Positions 44,845-53,429 of a stretch of 64,000 nucleotides of DNA are shown here, piece by piece. The position numbers were made by a program, and so were the translations under genes. Source of the DNA: BP-133 sp040756995 (GTDB lineage: Bacteria > Actinomycetota > Acidimicrobiia > IMCC26256 > BP-133). The stretch's first letter is position 1, and the number at the start of each line of letters is the position of its first letter. The notes under the pieces were generated by a model. It was given only the letters and a program-made list of their open reading frames with translations. It ran no database searches and had not been told where the DNA came from. The stretch spans positions 96,849-160,848 of the forward strand of contig JBFLYK010000009.1 of NCBI GenBank assembly GCA_040756995.1, read 5' to 3'.

Positions 44845-46242
44845 TTAGCGTTCCTCCTCCGGCCGCCAGTCCGGGGCGCTTCCCTTCTTTCGCCGGCGGC
44901 GACGGGACTCGGAGCCCTTGTAGGTGCCGAGCGGGGTCAGCCGCCGGACGGGTTCCACGAGGTCGGACTGGTTTGCCATGACCTCGTCGAGGTCTTTGTA
45001 GGCACCAGGCATCTCGTCGAGGACGGCCTCCTTGTTGGCCGTGAACACCTTGCCCCCGACGGCGAGGACCGCTTCCAGTTCCCGCTGCAGAGACAGTTCC
45101 TGCCGGGCCCGGCCCCGGCTGCGCTTCCGCCCCGCGCCGTGGCTGCACGACCGGAAGGAGTCGGGATGGCCGAGGCCGCGGCCGAGGTACGAGCCGGTGC
45201 CCATCGATCCGGGGGTGATCGTCGGCTGCCCCCGGTCGGCCTTGACGGCGCCCTTGCGGTGGACCCACACAGGACGGCCGAAGTGGTCTTCCAACGTGGC
45301 GTCGTTGTGGTGGATGTTGACCATCTCGTCCCAACGGAGGGCGTCGGCGTAGCGGCGGTCGAGGACGTCGCCGATGCGCCGCAGCATGTGCCGCCGGTTG
45401 AGTTCGGCGTAGTCGAGGGCGGCCCGCATGGCCCGGGCGTAGCAGTGCCCGATGCGGTTCCATGCGTCCTCGTCGTGGCCGACGGGCAACCAGGCCAGCC
45501 CGGGATCGGGCAGGCTGTGACCGGCCTGTTGGCAGTGGGCCAGCGCCATGCGGTGGAAGTTGTTGCAGATCATGCTGCCGACGCCCCGGGAGCCGGAATG
45601 CAGCATGACCCAGACATCGTCGTCGGGGCCGGCCAGCAGTTCGATGAAGTGGTTGCCGGCGCCGAGCGTGCCGAGCTGGGATCGACCCCGGGCGACGAAG
45701 CGCTCCCGTTCCAGGAGTTCGCCGCGGGAGGCGTCGGCTGACTGGGCCGTGGACAGCGGCTGGCCGGAGAGCCCGGCGGCTTCGCCCATGGCGTCATAGG
45801 CGGCGGCCAGGAGCCCGTCGGCGTCGTCGCTGACCGGGGCCTTGTGACCGGCGTCACCTGACGGGATGGACGTCTGGATCCAGCCCATGACGTCGTCCCG
45901 GGCGATCGGGCCGGGTGCCCCCGATCGGGTGGTGAGCGGCGAAAGGAACTCCTCCCGCCCGATCGTGGTGGGGACGAGCGCCATGCCGCAGCCGATGTCG
46001 TTTCCGACGGCATAGGGCGCGATCGCACCGTCGAGCGCGACGACGGCGCCGATCGGCACCCCGTAGCCCTGGTGCCCGTCGGCCATCACGGCGACGCGAT
46101 GGAAGGCGGGCGGAAGCTCGGCGCAGTTCCTGGCCTGGGCCAGTGCGCCCTCCTCCAGGTCCGGCGCCCAGGAGAGGATTGGAAGCCGGGCGCCGTCCAG
46201 CAAAGAGGCCCGGCTGGAACGCGTTTCCGTGCCTGCGGCCAT
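44845..46242 (-). CDS. rtcB: RtcB-family RNA-splicing ligase
   Basis: This 465-residue ligase joins RNA 2',3'-cyclic phosphate or 3'-phosphate ends to 5'-hydroxyl ends using GTP and Mn2+. Metal-site residues D82 and C85 lie in GNDIGCGM, GAGNHFIEL and MLHSGSRGVG are present, and the histidine that is guanylylated is at about residue 368 in SCSHGAGR. The protein ends with LGTYKGSE followed by a basic tail of about 20 residues rich in Arg and Lys, beyond the usual end. No archease or RtcA gene is adjacent. Confidence 0.95.
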   Translation of the reverse strand: MAAGTETRSSRASLLDGARLPILSWAPDLEEGALAQARNCAELPPAFHRVAVMADGHQGYGVPIGAVVALDGAIAPYAVGNDIGCGMALVPTTIGREEFLSPLTTRSGAPGPIARDDVMGWIQTSIPSGDAGHKAPVSDDADGLLAAAYDAMGEAAGLSGQPLSTAQSADASRGELLERERFVARGRSQLGTLGAGNHFIELLAGPDDDVWVMLHSGSRGVGSMICNNFHRMALAHCQQAGHSLPDPGLAWLPVGHDEDAWNRIGHCYARAMRAALDYAELNRRHMLRRIGDVLDRRYADALRWDEMVNIHHNDATLEDHFGRPVWVHRKGAVKADRGQPTITPGSMGTGSYLGRGLGHPDSFRSCSHGAGRKRSRGRARQELSLQRELEAVLAVGGKVFTANKEAVLDEMPGAYKDLDEVMANQSDLVEPVRRLTPLGTYKGSESRRRRRKKGSAPDWRPEEER

Positions 46243-46284
46243 GCCAGGCGTCTACCCGGGCGGGTTCTCTGGCATGCTGACGGC

Positions 46285-47148
46285 ATGTCGAACGGGACAG
46301 CGGTACCGGTCGGGCGGGTGGCGGAGCTGTGGCGTTATCCGGTGAAGTCGACGCTCGGCGAGCAGCTGGAAGCCGTCGACGTTTCCGCCGCCGGGTTCGG
46401 CGGCGACCGTGGTTTCGGCATCATCGACGCCGCGACCGGTCTGGTGGCCAGCGCCAAGCGGCCGCAGCGCTGGGCCCGCCTGCTGCAGCTGCAGTCGGAA
46501 CTCGTGTCGCCCGGCGTGGTGCAGGTGCGCCTGCCCGACGGCCGCCGGGTCGTCTCGACCGACGCCGACAGCCACGCCGTGTTGTCGGCCTTTCTCGGGC
46601 GCGACGTCGAGCTGCAGGAGAAGGCCGGCGAGGGAGCGGCGCTCGAGCGATCGGATCCTGACGAGGTCCTGGCCGCCGGTCAGGACGCCGACGTCGCCTT
46701 CACCATGCTCGAGATCGCCGCCGGTTCTCCGCCCGGGACGTTCTTCGACTTCAGTCCGCTGCAGCTCGTCACGACGGCGGCGCTGCGCCGTGTCGGAGCC
46801 AGTCATCCGGCGGGGCGCGTGGATGCGGCGCGTTACCGGCCGAACTTCGTCATCGATACAGTGGCGGCGCTGGAGGGGTTCGTCGAAAACGACTGGGTCG
46901 GCCGGAGGCTGCGCATCGGGCCGGAGGTCGTGATCGACGTCCTCGTCCCCAGTCCCCGCTGCGCCATCCCGACGCTCCGCCACGGAGACCTCCCACCCGA
47001 CCCCGACGCCCTCCGCACTGTCCGGGAGCACAACTTCGTGCCGGTCCCGATCGAAGGATTCGGCTCAGCCACCTGCCTCGGCGCTCACGCCGCCGTCGTG
47101 GCCCGGGGTCGGGTGGCCGTCGGCGACGAGGTCGTGCTCGTCGGTTGA
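46285..47148 (+). CDS. MOSC domain protein
   Basis: This 287-residue protein has a beta-barrel N-terminal domain (VAELWRYPVKSTLGEQL) and a MOSC domain with the conserved cysteine in VPSPRCAIPT. MOSC proteins handle sulfur or molybdenum cofactor, for example in N-hydroxylated base reduction. The ATG at 46285 lies 42 bases from the divergent RtcB start. Its 3' end overlaps the convergent small membrane protein gene by 64 bases. Confidence 0.9.
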   Translation: MSNGTAVPVGRVAELWRYPVKSTLGEQLEAVDVSAAGFGGDRGFGIIDAATGLVASAKRPQRWARLLQLQSELVSPGVVQVRLPDGRRVVSTDADSHAVLSAFLGRDVELQEKAGEGAALERSDPDEVLAAGQDADVAFTMLEIAAGSPPGTFFDFSPLQLVTTAALRRVGASHPAGRVDAARYRPNFVIDTVAALEGFVENDWVGRRLRIGPEVVIDVLVPSPRCAIPTLRHGDLPPDPDALRTVREHNFVPVPIEGFGSATCLGAHAAVVARGRVAVGDEVVLVG

Positions 47149-47522
47149 TCGCCGCCGGCGAGCAGAGGGAGGAACGGCCTCCAGAGGACCGGCAGGGCCC
47201 GGTTCGGCTCGGCCTCCGGCGTCGGGGCGGCGTCGACGGGCGCGTCGGCCGGCGCGTCGCCGGACTCGTGGGCCGGCAGGATTTCAGGGCCGTCCCAGCC
47301 GGCGCCGCCGTCCTCCCAGTCGATCTGAAGGCGCATCTGGATCTGGCGCAGGGGAAGCCCGGCCTGATCAGGGTTGGCGCCGGGGGGAATCCCGCGATCG
47401 GCGCTGGAATCGCGGCGGCCCCCCACGGCTGACCGGGCCAGGGCGCGGAGCCGGCGCGAGTCCAGCACCAGCGCGACGAACACGACCAGCACGAGCAGGT
47501 CGGCGGCACCAAGGCTCTGCAT
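47085..47522 (-). CDS. Small membrane protein of unknown function
   Basis: This 145-residue protein begins MQSLGAADLLVLVVFVALVL, a single N-terminal membrane helix, and continues with a soluble, Ala/Pro/Asp-rich region. The ATG at 47522 has an excellent GGGAGGAGG upstream, which supports expression. I do not recognise the family. It overlaps the convergent MOSC gene by 64 bases. Confidence 0.6.
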   Translation of the reverse strand: MQSLGAADLLVLVVFVALVLDSRRLRALARSAVGGRRDSSADRGIPPGANPDQAGLPLRQIQMRLQIDWEDGGAGWDGPEILPAHESGDAPADAPVDAAPTPEAEPNRALPVLWRPFLPLLAGGDQPTSTTSSPTATRPRATTAA

Positions 47523-47653
47523 CTGGACCTCCTCCCGGGTGGACGTTCGAGCCGTTCGGTACGCCACTGTCCGGAATGACGCCCCACCTGTCCAGGCGGG
47601 GACGCACCTTTGGGACCATTCGCGCCTTTCGCCGCCTGTGGTTTCGCGTCCCG

Positions 47654-48583
47654 TTAACGGTGCTGCGAGCCTCGGTCGGCCAGCCACGTGGCGGTGAGCG
47701 ACAGGCCGTCATCGAGGCCGCGGGGAGCGAAGCCGAGGGCCCGGGCTCGGGCGTCGTCGACGTGGACGGCGCCGAGCTTGCCGTAGACCTCGGAGCGGCG
47801 GGCGAAGAGCGAGGCGTCGTCGGGGAGCGTGGTGCCGGGGGGCAGGGTCTTCACGCGGTGCGGGCTCCCGATCAGCTCGGCGAAGCGGTGCAGGACCCGT
47901 CCGAAGCCGGCGATCTCGCCGCAGAGGACGTAGCGACGGCCGGCTTCACCCTTCTCGAAGGCCAGGAGGTGACCGCGGGCGACGTCCTCGGCCAGGACCC
48001 AGCCGACGGGAGCATCGACGATCTCGGCCACCTCACCGCGGGCGGCGGCCAGGAACAGTCCGTTGTAGCTGCCGGGGCCGTAGGGGCTCGGCCCGTAGAT
48101 GTTGACGGGGTTCACGATGCAGACGTCGAGCCCCTCGGCCACGGCGGCGAAGACCAGGCCTTCGGCTTCCGCCTTGCTCGTCGAATAGGGGTCGACGAGC
48201 GCGGTGCGGTTCGGGGCCTGCTCGCTGACCAGGCCGGAGGAGTCGACGACGGCGGCGCTGCTCGACGTGAAGACCACCCGCCGCACGCCGGCCCGGTGGG
48301 CGGCGGCCAGGACCCGGGCCGTGCCGTCGACGTTCGACCGCCGCGTGTCCTCCGGCCGCGGCCCGAGCGAAGCGGCCAGATGAAAGACGCCGTCGCACCC
48401 TCGCATCGCCTCGACCAGCGATTCCTCGTCACCGAGGTCGGCAAAGACCCGCTCGACCCCCTCGGGCAACACCGAAGCCCGCTCGGCACTGCGGATGGCG
48501 GCCCGCACCGGCAGGCCGCCATCCGCCAGCACCTTCACGAGCGCTGATCCCACAAAGCCGGTGCCGCCGGTCACGAGGAGCAT
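47654..48583 (-). CDS. NAD-dependent epimerase/dihydroflavonol reductase-like protein
   Basis: This 309-residue extended SDR has the cofactor motif VTGGTGFVGSAL, VFHLAASLG, TSSSAAV and the catalytic YSTSK. It resembles dihydroflavonol 4-reductase/NmrA-like enzymes that reduce carbonyls with NADPH. The start at 48583 begins with the glycine motif almost at once, as usual. The substrate is unknown, and the downstream HAD and hydrolase genes give no clear pathway. Confidence 0.88.
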   Translation of the reverse strand: MLLVTGGTGFVGSALVKVLADGGLPVRAAIRSAERASVLPEGVERVFADLGDEESLVEAMRGCDGVFHLAASLGPRPEDTRRSNVDGTARVLAAAHRAGVRRVVFTSSSAAVVDSSGLVSEQAPNRTALVDPYSTSKAEAEGLVFAAVAEGLDVCIVNPVNIYGPSPYGPGSYNGLFLAAARGEVAEIVDAPVGWVLAEDVARGHLLAFEKGEAGRRYVLCGEIAGFGRVLHRFAELIGSPHRVKTLPPGTTLPDDASLFARRSEVYGKLGAVHVDDARARALGFAPRGLDDGLSLTATWLADRGSQHR

Positions 48584-48649
48584 CGCCCGACGCTACCTCG
48601 CGGGGCCTGAGAGCTTCTTCGCCTCCGACCGGATCGGAAATCGACAAAC

Positions 48650-49351
48650 TCACCGAAAAAGGCGCCGCAGAATTCCCTGGGTGTCGGTCAGGTCGTCGAC
48701 GACGTGGTCGGCGCCGGCGGCGTCGAGGGCGGAACGGGGGGCGAAGCCGCTGGCCACGAGCAGGCAGCGGACGCCGCCGGCCCGGGCGCAGGCGGCGTCG
48801 AGTGGCGTGTCGCCGATGACCCATACCCGGCGGCGGTCGACGGGCCCGTAGCGGGCCTCGATGCGGCCGAGGGCGACGTCGACGAGGACGTTGCGGTCGG
48901 GGTCGTCGCTGCCATAGGCCCCGAGGTCCAGGTTGAGCTGCTCGTGGAGCCCGAAGGCGCCGAGCTTCGAGGCGGCGTTGGCGGCGGTGTTGCCCGTCAG
49001 CAGGGTCTGGACCGTCCCCGGCCGGGCCGCCAGGGCGGCGAGCAGCTCGGGCACGCCGGGGAGGACCCGGCCGCCGCGGCGGATGCGCTCCTGGCCGGCG
49101 GCGACGAGCCGCTCGGTCTCCGCCACCAGCCGGGGCAGGTCGGTGTCGGCGTCGTGGTGCAGATCGAGCACCGTGAGGATCTCCCGGGCGATCTGGGTGT
49201 CGGTCTTGCCGGCCAGCGAGACGCCGTGCCCGGCGGCCGGCACGCCGAAGAGCGTCTCGATGGCGGTGACGAACGCCTCGGCCCCCACGCCGGCGGTGTG
49301 CACGAGCGTGCCGTCGATGTCCCAGAGGACCACCGTGTCGATGGCGGCCAC
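48650..49351 (-). CDS. HAD-superfamily phosphatase
   Basis: This 233-residue HAD hydrolase has motif I WDIDGTLV with the nucleophilic aspartate, LLTGNT (motif II), and VIGDTPLDAACARAGG (motif IV). The DxDGT form points to a phosphatase, such as a phosphoglycolate-phosphatase-like enzyme, not a dehalogenase. It starts three bases after the hydrolase at 49355 and is probably co-transcribed with it. Confidence 0.9.
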   Translation of the reverse strand: MAAIDTVVLWDIDGTLVHTAGVGAEAFVTAIETLFGVPAAGHGVSLAGKTDTQIAREILTVLDLHHDADTDLPRLVAETERLVAAGQERIRRGGRVLPGVPELLAALAARPGTVQTLLTGNTAANAASKLGAFGLHEQLNLDLGAYGSDDPDRNVLVDVALGRIEARYGPVDRRRVWVIGDTPLDAACARAGGVRCLLVASGFAPRSALDAAGADHVVDDLTDTQGILRRLFR

Positions 49352-49354
49352 GGA

Positions 49355-50233
49355 TCAGTGGCGCAGGAAGTCGAGCAGGACGGCCGCCGTCTCCTTCGGG
49401 TACTGGTCGACGAAGAAGTGGGCGCCGGGCAGGGTTTCCGTCCGCAGGTCGGAGCAGCGCTGGCGCCACAGGGCGGCCATGTCGAAGCACTGGTGCATGA
49501 AGCCTTCGGAGCCCCACAGGGCCAGCGCCGGGCAGGTCACCTGGCGGTCGAGGTCGGCCGCGTCGTGCTCGAGGTCGACCGTGGCCGCCGCCCGGTAGTC
49601 GCAGCACGAACCGTGGATCATGGCCGGGTCGCGCCAGCAGCGGCGGTACTGGGCGAGGGTCTCGGGGTCGAGGGCGGCCACCGGCATCTTGCCCCACGTC
49701 TCGAAGCAGGTCTCGAAGAAGTAGTCGGGGTCGGCGCCGATCATCCGCTCCGGGAACGGCGCCGGCAGGGAGAGGAAGTACCAGTGCCAGTAGGCGCCGG
49801 CCACGTGCCGGTTGGTTTCCATGAACATCGTGTACGTGGGAGCGATGTCGAGGACGGCCAACGACTGCACCACGTCCGGCCGGTCGAGCGCCATGCGGTG
49901 CCCGGTCCGCCCGCCCCGGTCGTGACCGACCATGTGGAACCGGTCGAAGCCGAGCCGGTGCATCATCGTGACCTGATCGCCGGCCATGACCCGGAACGAG
50001 TAGTTGGACGAGTCGGGCGCGCCCTTCGGTTTGGAGGAGTCGCCGTAGCCCCGCAGGTCGGCACAGACGACGGTGAAGTGCTCGGCCAGGATCGGGGCCA
50101 CGCCGGCCCAGAGCGACAGCGTCTGCGGATAGCCGTGCAGCAGCAGGACGGGCGGGCCGCTGCCCCCGACCACACAATGGATCCGGACGTCGGCGGCGAC
50201 GTCCACCAGCCGCTCCTCGAAACCGTCGAACAT
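49355..50233 (-). CDS. Alpha/beta hydrolase, fluoroacetate dehalogenase-like
   Basis: This 292-residue protein keeps every active-site residue of characterised fluoroacetate dehalogenases: nucleophile D105 with R106 and R109 (GHDRGGR), D129, the halide-binding H150, W151 and Y213, and H272. The oxyanion motif is LLHGYPQT. These enzymes displace halide from haloacetates and can break a C-F bond. An epoxide hydrolase or other dehalogenase role is less likely given the carboxylate-binding arginines. It is followed three bases later by a HAD phosphatase gene. Confidence 0.88.
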   Translation of the reverse strand: MFDGFEERLVDVAADVRIHCVVGGSGPPVLLLHGYPQTLSLWAGVAPILAEHFTVVCADLRGYGDSSKPKGAPDSSNYSFRVMAGDQVTMMHRLGFDRFHMVGHDRGGRTGHRMALDRPDVVQSLAVLDIAPTYTMFMETNRHVAGAYWHWYFLSLPAPFPERMIGADPDYFFETCFETWGKMPVAALDPETLAQYRRCWRDPAMIHGSCCDYRAAATVDLEHDAADLDRQVTCPALALWGSEGFMHQCFDMAALWRQRCSDLRTETLPGAHFFVDQYPKETAAVLLDFLRH

Positions 50234-50302
50234 TCCGCCGAAAGTAGTCGGCCGTCATGAGCCCGTCCGGCACGGCCTGGCTCAGGGCTTCCAGTATTTC
50301 CA

Positions 50303-50327
50303 GTTTTCTCTCACCGGCGCCGGGTAC
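50303..50327 (+). promoter_or_regulatory. Candidate SigB/SigF-type promoter for the DUF2382 gene
   Basis: GTTT (50303-50306) and GGGTAC (50322-50327) are separated by 15 bases, about 60 bases upstream of the ATG at 50389. Related YsnF-type genes are SigB-dependent in Bacillus subtilis, which supports this assignment. Confidence 0.55.
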
Positions 50328-50388
50328 GCGCTGGGGGATCGAAATCGACAGAGAACCGTTGCGACGGAACGAGTGAAGGGAGCGGCAG

Positions 50389-51129
50389 ATGCAAACCCGG
50401 GACATGGATCGGCTTGTGGGCTGCACGCTCTACAGCGCCGACGGAGACAAGATCGGCAAGATCAACGAGATCTATGTCGATCAGCAGACCGGTCAGCCCG
50501 AGTGGGTGACGGTCAACACCGGCTGGTTCGGCAGTCGGGTGAGCTTCGTGCCTTTGACGAAGGTCACGGTGCGGGGCGAGGAAGCCTTCGTACCGTTCGA
50601 CAAGGAGATGGTGAAGGAGGCGCCCACCGCTGAGACCGACGGAGCCCTGTCACCCGATGAAGAGCAGCGGCTCTACCGTCACTACGGGTTCGGCGACATG
50701 TACGGCCGATCGACGACGGGTATGACCGGCGATGGCCGCGGGCGCGGCCGGGAAACCGACCGGGGCATGACCCGCTCGGAGGAAGAGCTGCGGGTCGGAA
50801 CCCAGCGCACCGAGGCCGGCCAGGCCCGGCTGCGGAAGTGGGTCGAGACGGAGCACGTGAAGCAGACCGTGCCCGTCCAGCGAGAAGAGGCTCGCGTCGT
50901 GCGGGAGCCCGTCACCGGAGCCGACGTCGACCGGGGGACCTCCAGCCGGGACATCAAGGAGGACGCCGAGGAAGTGATCCTCCACGAGGAGCGCCCGGTG
51001 GTCGGTAAGGAGACCGTCCCCAAGGAACGGGTCCGGCTCGAAAAGGAAGTCGTCAACGAGGAGCGCCCGGTCGAGGCCGACATCCGCAAGGAGCGGATCG
51101 ACGTCGAGGGCGACGTGCGGCGCCGCTGA
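50389..51129 (+). CDS. PRC-barrel and DUF2382 domain stress protein
   Basis: This 246-residue protein has an N-terminal PRC-barrel (LVGCTLYSADGDKIGKINEI) and a C-terminal DUF2382 domain with the charged repeat-like blocks EEVILHEERPVVGKE and EVVNEERPVEADIRKE. It is related to general stress protein YsnF/AvaK. It is soluble and very charged. A SigB-like promoter precedes it and a hairpin terminator follows the stop, so it is probably a single-gene unit. Confidence 0.9.
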   Translation: MQTRDMDRLVGCTLYSADGDKIGKINEIYVDQQTGQPEWVTVNTGWFGSRVSFVPLTKVTVRGEEAFVPFDKEMVKEAPTAETDGALSPDEEQRLYRHYGFGDMYGRSTTGMTGDGRGRGRETDRGMTRSEEELRVGTQRTEAGQARLRKWVETEHVKQTVPVQREEARVVREPVTGADVDRGTSSRDIKEDAEEVILHEERPVVGKETVPKERVRLEKEVVNEERPVEADIRKERIDVEGDVRRR

Positions 51130-51155
51130 GCCAAATCAGCGAGGCCGAGGACATC

Positions 51156-51182
51156 GTGGCCGCCCCTGCCGGGGGCGGCCAC
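51156..51182. terminator. Hairpin between convergent genes
   Basis: A perfect 11-base inverted repeat (GTGGCCGCCCC and its complement) flanks a TGCCG loop between the DUF2382 gene and the convergent APC permease. No T-run follows, so it is a GC-hairpin type terminator that may serve both sides. Confidence 0.65.
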
Positions 51183-51205
51183 GAACGCGCCGGAACGCGG
51201 AAGGG

Positions 51206-52546
51206 TCAAGCACCGCCGGTGGCGGACGGCGGCTGATCCACGTGGCGGCCGTGGAACCACCAGTTGACGGCCCAGCAGGCGACGCCGACGAGCAGCAGGA
51301 GTCCGGCCCGGGCGAACGTCTCCGCCTCCTTCGTGGCCATCAGCGCCACCGACACTGCCGCGCCGATGACGGGGACGGCCGTCGGCGCCCGGAAGTGGGT
51401 GTGGCCGACCGGGTCGCGGCGCAGGACGAGGACGGCGATGTTGACCGCGCTGAACACCAGGAGCAGCAGCAGCACGGTCGTGTCGGCCAGCGCGCCGAGG
51501 TCGCCCGAGACGATGAGGACCACGGCGATGGCGGTGGTGGCGGCGATGGCCACGAACGGTGTCCGGCGCGCCCCGTGGACGGCGCCGAGGCCGGCGGGAA
51601 GAATTCCCTCCCGGGCCATGCCGTAGACGATGCGGGAGGCCATGATCATGTTGATCAGCGCGCCGTTGGCCAGGGCGCACAGGGCGATGGCCGAGAAGAG
51701 CTTGGTCGGCAGGTTCAGCGGATCGGTCTGAACGACTTCGAGCAGCGGGCCGTCGGAGGCGGCCAGCCGGGCCGTCGGCACGACGACCGTCGCCACCGTG
51801 GTGACGAGCAGGTAGATGGCACCGGCCACGAGCAGACCGCCGAAGAGGGCCCGGGGGTAGTCCCGGGCCGGCTCACGGGCTTCCTCGGCCATGTTGACGG
51901 AGTCCTCGAACCCGATCAGAGCGAAGAAGGCCAGCCCGGCGCCCCCGAGCAGCGCCAGGACCACGGGGTCGCCGTCCATGAATTCGAAGATCCGTCCGCC
52001 GTCGATGTCCGGACCGCCGTGGACGATGGCGGCCACACCGGCCACCACGACCAGCAGGAGTCCGCACAGCTCGATCGAGGTGAGCACGACGTTGAGTCGG
52101 ACGCTCTCCGAGATGCCCCGGAAGTTGATCACCGCCACGGCGCCGATGAAGAGCAGCGCCACCAGGGTGGCCGGGGCGTCGACGAAGGCCGACAGGTAGT
52201 CGCCGCCGAAGGCCCGGGCCAACGTCGACGCCGACGTGAGACCGGAGCTCATGACGGCGAAGGCGACGAGGAACGTGAAGAAGGGACGGCGCCAGGCCCG
52301 GTTGACGTAGAGGGCGGCGCCGGCCGCCAGCGGGTACTTCGTCACCAGCTCGGCGTAGGCGCAAGCGGTGAAGAGCGCCAGCGCCAGGGCCAGCATGAAC
52401 GACGACCAGATGGCGCCGCCGACCCGTTCCCCGACCTCGCCGACCAGGGCGTAGATCCCGGCGCCGAGCACGTCTCCGACGACGAGGGCCAACAGCATGT
52501 TGCGGGAGATGGCCCGCTTGAGCTCCGGTTGCGGCGATGCAGGCAT
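51206..52546 (-). CDS. APC-family amino acid permease
   Basis: This 446-residue secondary transporter has about 12 helices. The APC hallmark VVGDVLGAGIYALVGEVGE is in helix 1, with GFEDSVNMAEEAREPARDYP after helix 6. It should import or exchange an amino acid or amine with protons. It is encoded next to, but not overlapping, the ABC amino acid importer, and the substrate is not determined. Confidence 0.9.
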   Translation of the reverse strand: MPASPQPELKRAISRNMLLALVVGDVLGAGIYALVGEVGERVGGAIWSSFMLALALALFTACAYAELVTKYPLAAGAALYVNRAWRRPFFTFLVAFAVMSSGLTSASTLARAFGGDYLSAFVDAPATLVALLFIGAVAVINFRGISESVRLNVVLTSIELCGLLLVVVAGVAAIVHGGPDIDGGRIFEFMDGDPVVLALLGGAGLAFFALIGFEDSVNMAEEAREPARDYPRALFGGLLVAGAIYLLVTTVATVVVPTARLAASDGPLLEVVQTDPLNLPTKLFSAIALCALANGALINMIMASRIVYGMAREGILPAGLGAVHGARRTPFVAIAATTAIAVVLIVSGDLGALADTTVLLLLLVFSAVNIAVLVLRRDPVGHTHFRAPTAVPVIGAAVSVALMATKEAETFARAGLLLLVGVACWAVNWWFHGRHVDQPPSATGGA

Positions 52547-52562
52547 CGGCGCACTCTAGGGG

Positions 52563-53429
52563 TCAGACGGCCAGCTCCGCCTCCGCCGGTGGCTCGAGCT
52601 CCACGGCCGGGGTCCGCCGGCCGCGGGAGATGCGGCGTTCGGCGGCGACGGCCAGGCGGCCGAGGGCGTAGTTGACGGCGATGAAGATGGCGCCCACCAC
52701 CAGGTAGAGCTGCAGCGGGTTGCCGAGGTTCTGCACGGCCAGGTTGCCCCGGCGCAGCAGCTCCTCGTAGCTGATGAAGGCGCCGAGCGACGTGTCCTTC
52801 AGGATCACGACGAGCTGGCTGATGAGCGCCGGCAACATGATGCGGAAGGCCTGCGGCAGGAGGATCAGCCGCAGCGCCCCCCAGCGGGTCAGGCCGATGG
52901 CGTAGGCCGCTTCAGTCTGGCCCCGGGGCAGGGCCGCCACGCCGGCCCGGATGATCTCGCCGATGACCACCGAGTTGTAGGCGGTGAGGCCGATCACGAG
53001 ATACCACCGCAGCGACAGCTGCACGCCGACCTCGGGCAGCACCCGGCTGGCGAAGAAGATGGCCATGACCACCGGCACGCCCCGCAGCAGCTCGATGACC
53101 GACACGACGAGCCAGCGGTACCAGGGCCGGGCGGTGATCCGGGTGACGGCCATGACCGTGCCCAGCACCAGGGAGAAGGCCATGGCCCAGCCGGCGGCCG
53201 CCAGCGTGGCCCGCAGCCCGCCCCACAGCGAGCGCCACAACAGCGCGAAGTTCTCGTCGGACGGGTTCAGCAGCGGTCCCCACTTGACGCCTTCGAACTG
53301 GCCGTTGTCGGACAGGCGCTGCACGACCACCAGCGCAAGACCGGCCAGAGCGATGCCGGCCACGACGCTGCCCATGAAGATGCGCCGCCGGGCCCGCGGC
53401 CCCGGCGCATCAAACAAAACGGACGTCAC
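52563..53429 (-). CDS. Polar amino acid ABC transporter permease
   Basis: This 288-residue permease of the His/Glu/Gln/Arg family has the ELLRGVPVVMAIFFASRVLPE segment and the EAA loop with EAAYAIGLTRWGALRLILLPQA (read in parts). It overlaps the companion permease by four bases. A further membrane segment and an acidic tail follow. With its partner it should form the heterodimeric channel of a GluABCD-like importer. Confidence 0.92.
   Translation of the reverse strand: MTSVLFDAPGPRARRRIFMGSVVAGIALAGLALVVVQRLSDNGQFEGVKWGPLLNPSDENFALLWRSLWGGLRATLAAAGWAMAFSLVLGTVMAVTRITARPWYRWLVVSVIELLRGVPVVMAIFFASRVLPEVGVQLSLRWYLVIGLTAYNSVVIGEIIRAGVAALPRGQTEAAYAIGLTRWGALRLILLPQAFRIMLPALISQLVVILKDTSLGAFISYEELLRRGNLAVQNLGNPLQLYLVVGAIFIAVNYALGRLAVAAERRISRGRRTPAVELEPPAEAELAV

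Noticed and set aside
46243..46284. GGGTAG on the minus strand upstream of rtcB
   Set aside because: No -35 match at the right distance, and it lies only about 10 bases before the start codon.
48650..49351. Haloacid dehalogenase paired with the fluoroacetate-dehalogenase-like enzyme
   Set aside because: The DIDGT motif is the phosphatase form of the HAD superfamily, so a second dehalogenase is not supported.
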